This document shows, piece after piece, positions 6,874 to 8,930 of a DNA stretch of 8,930 bases (the first letter of the stretch is position 1; each line of letters starts with the position of its first letter). The translations under genes were made by a program, and so were the position numbers. Source of the DNA: Candidatus Omnitrophota bacterium. GTDB lineage: Bacteria; Omnitrophota; Gorgyraeia; JACOVV01. The notes under the pieces are model-generated. The model saw only the letters and a program-made list of their open reading frames with translations, made no database searches and had not been told where the DNA came from. The DNA lies in the NCBI GenBank assembly GCA_016177145.1, contig JACOVV010000078.1:1-8930 (forward strand), given 5' to 3'.

Positions 6874-8155
6874 TCGGATGGTCGGCCGCCGCAAGGCGGT
6901 TGTGGATGCCCGCCCAGGAACCACCCGTGATTGGCAAGGGCAGGAAATGCGGTGGAGGCATTGCTCCTTTGTGCTCGTGGATACCGGAGGGGTCCTTCCG
7001 GGGGGAGAGGAAAAAATGCAGCGCCGGGTGGCCCAGCAAGTCGATCAAATCTTAGAAGAAGCCATGTTGGTTATTTTTGTCGGGGATTGCCGCGGCGGTC
7101 TGACGGCGGTCGATGAAACGATTTTCCAGCATGTCCGGCGGAAAAATCGCCGGATCGTTCTGGCAATTAACAAAGCGGATAATTCGCGTGAAGAACTGGA
7201 TGTTTCCGATTTCTGCCGGTTAAAGGGGTTTGATTCTTCGAATATTTTTCCCGTTTCGGCTCTGCATGGAAGAGGAATCGCTGACCTTTTAGACTACGTC
7301 GCCCGGGAATGTTCCGGCCAACGTCAATCTTTTCCGGAAAAGCAAAAGCAGAAAATCCCGCGGCTTGCCATTGTCGGGAAGCCGAACGTAGGGAAATCAA
7401 CATTAATAAACCAATTATTAGGGAAAGAAAGAGTCATTGTTGATGAAACTCCGGGGACAACACGGGATTCTATCGAGATTGGTTTTGAAATCAAGGGGCA
7501 GCCGTATCTTCTGATCGACACGGCCGGAATCCGGCCCATGGGAAAAATCAAGGAAGTGGTCGAAATTTTCAGCATCGCCAGAACCAAACAAGCGATCCTG
7601 CAAAGCGATCTTCTTGTTTTTCTGATTGACAGTTCCCAGGGCGTCGTCAAAGACGACCTGCGCGTTGCCCGGTTAATCAGAGAAGCGGGAAAACCATGCG
7701 TGATTGTCCTGAACAAATGGGACCAGGTCAAAGGTGTTTCATTCGCTGAATATGAGAAAAAAATATCCGCTCGGATGTCCGATATCTCGTACGCGCCGGT
7801 TTTAAAGATTTCAGCATTGACGGGAATGGGGGTTTCCACGCTCTTTGCCGTCGCCAAAGAGGTCCTTAAGATGACAGAGGAGGAAGTCTCCACTCCAAAA
7901 TTCAATAAAGCGCTGGAAGAAATTCAAAAAGACATCAGGACTCCGCGCGTCTCATTTCCAAAACCGCTGAAGTTTTATTACGGCTGCCAGGTTAGAAATG
8001 ACCCTAGGACTTTCCGGGTGGTGGCGAATTTCCCAAACGCGATACCGGGGCACTACAAGCAATGGCTGGTCGAACAACTCAGAAGAAAATTAAGCCTTAA
8101 TTACCTTCCCATCCGTATACAATGGACTGGAAGAGACAAAAAGGACAACCGATAG
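6812..8155 (+). CDS. der: Ribosome-associated GTPase Der (EngA)
   Basis: Der is an essential GTPase with two tandem G domains that acts in late 50S subunit assembly. The 447 residues match the family's usual length. G domain 1: GRPNVGKS (10-17), PGTTRD (35-40), DTGG (57-60), NKAD (120-123). G domain 2: GKPNVGKS (189-196), PGTTRD (214-219), DTAG (236-239), NKWD (301-304), SAL (334-336). The C-terminal KH-like domain covers about residues 355-440. The ATG at 6812 puts the first P-loop at residue 10, standard for Der. GGAAGA (6795-6800) is a plausible ribosome binding site inside the ACP gene. The first 62 bases of der, including its first P-loop, also encode the tail of the ACP in another frame, so the two genes are probably translationally coupled. 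der and plsY are often neighbours in other bacteria. Confidence 0.98.
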   Translation: MNLPKIVLVGRPNVGKSTLFNRMVGRRKAVVDARPGTTRDWQGQEMRWRHCSFVLVDTGGVLPGGEEKMQRRVAQQVDQILEEAMLVIFVGDCRGGLTAVDETIFQHVRRKNRRIVLAINKADNSREELDVSDFCRLKGFDSSNIFPVSALHGRGIADLLDYVARECSGQRQSFPEKQKQKIPRLAIVGKPNVGKSTLINQLLGKERVIVDETPGTTRDSIEIGFEIKGQPYLLIDTAGIRPMGKIKEVVEIFSIARTKQAILQSDLLVFLIDSSQGVVKDDLRVARLIREAGKPCVIVLNKWDQVKGVSFAEYEKKISARMSDISYAPVLKISALTGMGVSTLFAVAKEVLKMTEEEVSTPKFNKALEEIQKDIRTPRVSFPKPLKFYYGCQVRNDPRTFRVVANFPNAIPGHYKQWLVEQLRRKLSLNYLPIRIQWTGRDKKDNR

Positions 8156-8160
8156 GAGAG
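8154..8160 (+). promoter_or_regulatory. Strong ribosome binding site for plsY
   Basis: AGGAGAG overlaps the der TAG stop. The spacing fits ATG 8169 better than the in-frame TTG at 8163, which would be only about 2-4 bases away. It supports ATG 8169 as the plsY start. Confidence 0.65.
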
Positions 8161-8168
8161 TATTGTCA

Positions 8169-8786
8169 ATGGAATGGCTGATATTGCTGATGGTCTGCGG
8201 GGCGGCTTATTTTTTAGGTTCGCTTCCAACAGCGTACTGGATGGGAAAGTGGAAGAAAGGGATTGATATCCGGGAACATGGGAGCGGGAATGTCGGGGCG
8301 ACGAACGCGTTCCGCGTCATGGGAAAACTTACCGGGTTAGGAGTCCTTCTCATTGACGTGGCCAAAGGAACATTGTCAGTGACTCTCCTTCCGGCTTTGA
8401 TGGACCCATTCACCGGGTTAAGGTCCGTATGGATGATCTCTGTGTTGGGGATGCTTGCTATCATCGGCCATATTTGGACCCCTTTTCTGCGCTTTAAAGG
8501 GGGAAAGGGGGTAGCGACAAGCTTAGGGGTTTTTCTCTTTTTGGATCCCGTTTCGACCCTGATTGCTTTAGGGGTCTGGATTGTCGTATTTCTTTTATTC
8601 CGCTACGTGTCAGTCAGCTCCATGTCAGCGGCAGTGACTCTCCCCATCGTTATGGTTTTTTTTCTCCGTCCTTTCCCCATAGTCCTTATTGCCTCAATTA
8701 CTTGTATTATAATATGTTACAGGCATAAGTCTAATCTTCAGAAGCTCCTGCTGGGGACTGAGAAAAAAATCGGCAAAACTCCTTGA
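8169..8786 (+). CDS. plsY: Acyl-phosphate-glycerol-3-phosphate acyltransferase PlsY
   Basis: Integral membrane enzyme that moves an acyl group from acyl-phosphate (made by PlsX) to position 1 of glycerol-3-phosphate, the first step of phospholipid synthesis. All three family motifs are present, numbering from ATG 8169: GSGNVGATN (38-46), FKGGKGVAT (109-117) and HKSNLQKLLLGTE (186-198). GSLPTAYW near residue 18 follows the first membrane segment. Further hydrophobic segments at about 55-78, 85-105, 120-145 and 155-183 give the usual five-helix layout. The length, 205 residues, is typical. A TTG two codons upstream (8163) is an alternative start, but it sits too close to the AGGAGAG ribosome binding site. 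The gene follows der after 13 bases and is the last of the contiguous block; no rho-independent terminator is visible behind it. It belongs to the same phospholipid pathway as pgsA upstream. Confidence 0.96.
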   Translation: MEWLILLMVCGAAYFLGSLPTAYWMGKWKKGIDIREHGSGNVGATNAFRVMGKLTGLGVLLIDVAKGTLSVTLLPALMDPFTGLRSVWMISVLGMLAIIGHIWTPFLRFKGGKGVATSLGVFLFLDPVSTLIALGVWIVVFLLFRYVSVSSMSAAVTLPIVMVFFLRPFPIVLIASITCIIICYRHKSNLQKLLLGTEKKIGKTP

Positions 8787-8811
8787 AAGTGGAAGAAAGA
8801 TAAGGTACACT
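8783..8811 (+). promoter_or_regulatory. Candidate sigma-70-type promoter for the last, partial gene
   Basis: TTGAAA (8783-8788, 5 of 6 matches to TTGACA) and TACACT (8806-8811, 4 of 6 matches to TATAAT) are separated by exactly 17 bases. Transcription would start near 8818, about 32 bases before the ATG at 8850. The -35 element overlaps the plsY stop codon. This is the only real gap between genes in the window, so a new transcription unit here is plausible. Prediction from sequence alone. Confidence 0.45.
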
Positions 8812-8815
8812 TATC
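8799..8815. promoter_or_regulatory. Palindrome over the -10 element, possible operator
   Basis: GATAAG (8799-8804) and CTTATC (8810-8815) form a perfect 6-base inverted repeat around GTACA. It covers the candidate -10 hexamer at 8806-8811, the position of many repressor operators. It could also form a small hairpin in transcripts that read through from plsY. The arms are short, so chance is possible. Confidence 0.35.
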
Positions 8816-8849
8816 CCGCTTTAGAAGGCATTTTAAAAAGAGGGATAAG
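8810..8849 (+). repeat. Inverted repeat whose right arm covers the ribosome binding site of the last gene
   Basis: CTTATCCC (8810-8817) is the perfect 8-base reverse complement of GGGATAAG (8842-8849), with a 24-base loop. The right arm includes part of the GAGGG ribosome binding site (8840-8844) and ends directly before the ATG at 8850. In a read-through transcript the stem would hide this site. The left arm also pairs with GATAAG at 8799-8804, so two mutually exclusive hairpins are possible. There is no U-run after the stem, so it is not a rho-independent terminator. Confidence 0.4.
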
Positions 8850-8930
8850 ATGAGAGAGCTTTCTTTCAGCGCCCTAACATCAGAAGACAGGAAAAGACGG
8901 GTTCTGGCATCCTCGGAATCAGTCCAGATG
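8850..8930 (+). CDS. Start of an unidentified protein gene, cut by the window end
   Basis: ATG at 8850 opens a frame of 27 codons without a stop to the end of the window. It is preceded by a fair ribosome binding site, GAGGG (8840-8844), with 5 bases of spacing, and by a candidate promoter. The visible residues begin MRELSFSAL and include the charged stretch SEDRKRRVLASS; there is no signal peptide or membrane segment. I do not recognise the family from so short a piece. Its separate promoter-like sequence suggests it is not part of the operon that ends with plsY. Confidence 0.55.
   Translation, partial: MRELSFSALTSEDRKRRVLASSESVQM

Noticed and set aside
7324..7905. Minus-strand open frame of 193 codons opposite der
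   Set aside because: It lies opposite two conserved GTPase motifs of der. The translation shows no recognisable domain and there is no promoter or ribosome binding site context; it is a shadow of the real gene.
8118..8123. TACAAT near the end of der as a plsY promoter
   Set aside because: The bases 17 upstream (CCTTAA) do not resemble a -35 element, and plsY is tightly linked to der with its own strong ribosome binding site.
8163..8168. TTG start for plsY two codons upstream
   Set aside because: It is too close to the AGGAGAG ribosome binding site; ATG 8169 has better spacing and codon. The difference is two residues only.
8708..8713. Perfect TATAAT hexamer within plsY as a promoter
   Set aside because: No acceptable -35 element stands 16-18 bases upstream and there is no extended -10 TG. 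The bases encode the Ile-rich last membrane helix of PlsY, which explains an AT-rich match.
8810..8849. Rho-independent terminator after plsY
   Set aside because: The 8-base stem has a 24-base loop and is followed by a start codon rather than a U-run.

Overview
The window is one dense plus-strand block of protein genes. Nine genes run from position 1 to 8786, each overlapping the next or separated by at most 13 bases, with no terminator visible between them. A short intergenic region (8787-8849) follows, then the start of a tenth gene that runs off the end. I see no tRNA, rRNA, CRISPR array, insertion sequence or minus-strand gene. The pattern is bacterial chromosome rather than plasmid or phage. 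LepA carries the sequence GITIKASAV after its G2 region, which I associate loosely with Omnitrophota/PVC-like lineages; this lineage guess is weak and is inference only.

Layout: (1) 3' end of an alpha-D-phosphohexomutase gene; (2) lepA, elongation factor 4; (3) lepB, signal peptidase I; (4) pgsA, phosphatidylglycerophosphate synthase, with a GTG start; (5) a fusion of a MaoC/PhaJ-like hydratase with a FabG-like short-chain reductase; (6) a long FkbH-type HAD-IIIC protein; (7) a small acyl carrier protein; (8) der, a double-GTPase ribosome assembly factor; (9) plsY, acyl-phosphate glycerol-3-phosphate acyltransferase; (10) the first 27 codons of an unidentified gene.

Genes 1-4, 8 and 9 are core housekeeping functions: sugar phosphates, translation, secretion, phospholipid synthesis and ribosome assembly. 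The unusual part is 3520-6873. Here three genes that normally belong to polyketide, tetronate or surface-glycan acyl pathways sit in the middle of the housekeeping operon and are coupled by overlaps at every junction. FkbH proteins take the three-carbon unit of 1,3-bisphosphoglycerate, dephosphorylate it and load it onto an ACP. An adjacent ACP and a reductase/hydratase pair could in principle process a chain built on that unit. No ketosynthase, acyltransferase or glycosyltransferase is in view, so the final product cannot be deduced. Flanking by pgsA and plsY makes a lipid or envelope product plausible, but that is inference.

Other points to note: an A9 tract lies exactly at the join of the two domains of gene 5, and both alternative frames stop within 30 bases of it. 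The MaoC domain lacks about ten residues in its active-site region. The ACP and der genes overlap by 62 bases. A set of nested palindromes overlaps a good sigma-70-like promoter and the ribosome binding site of gene 10.
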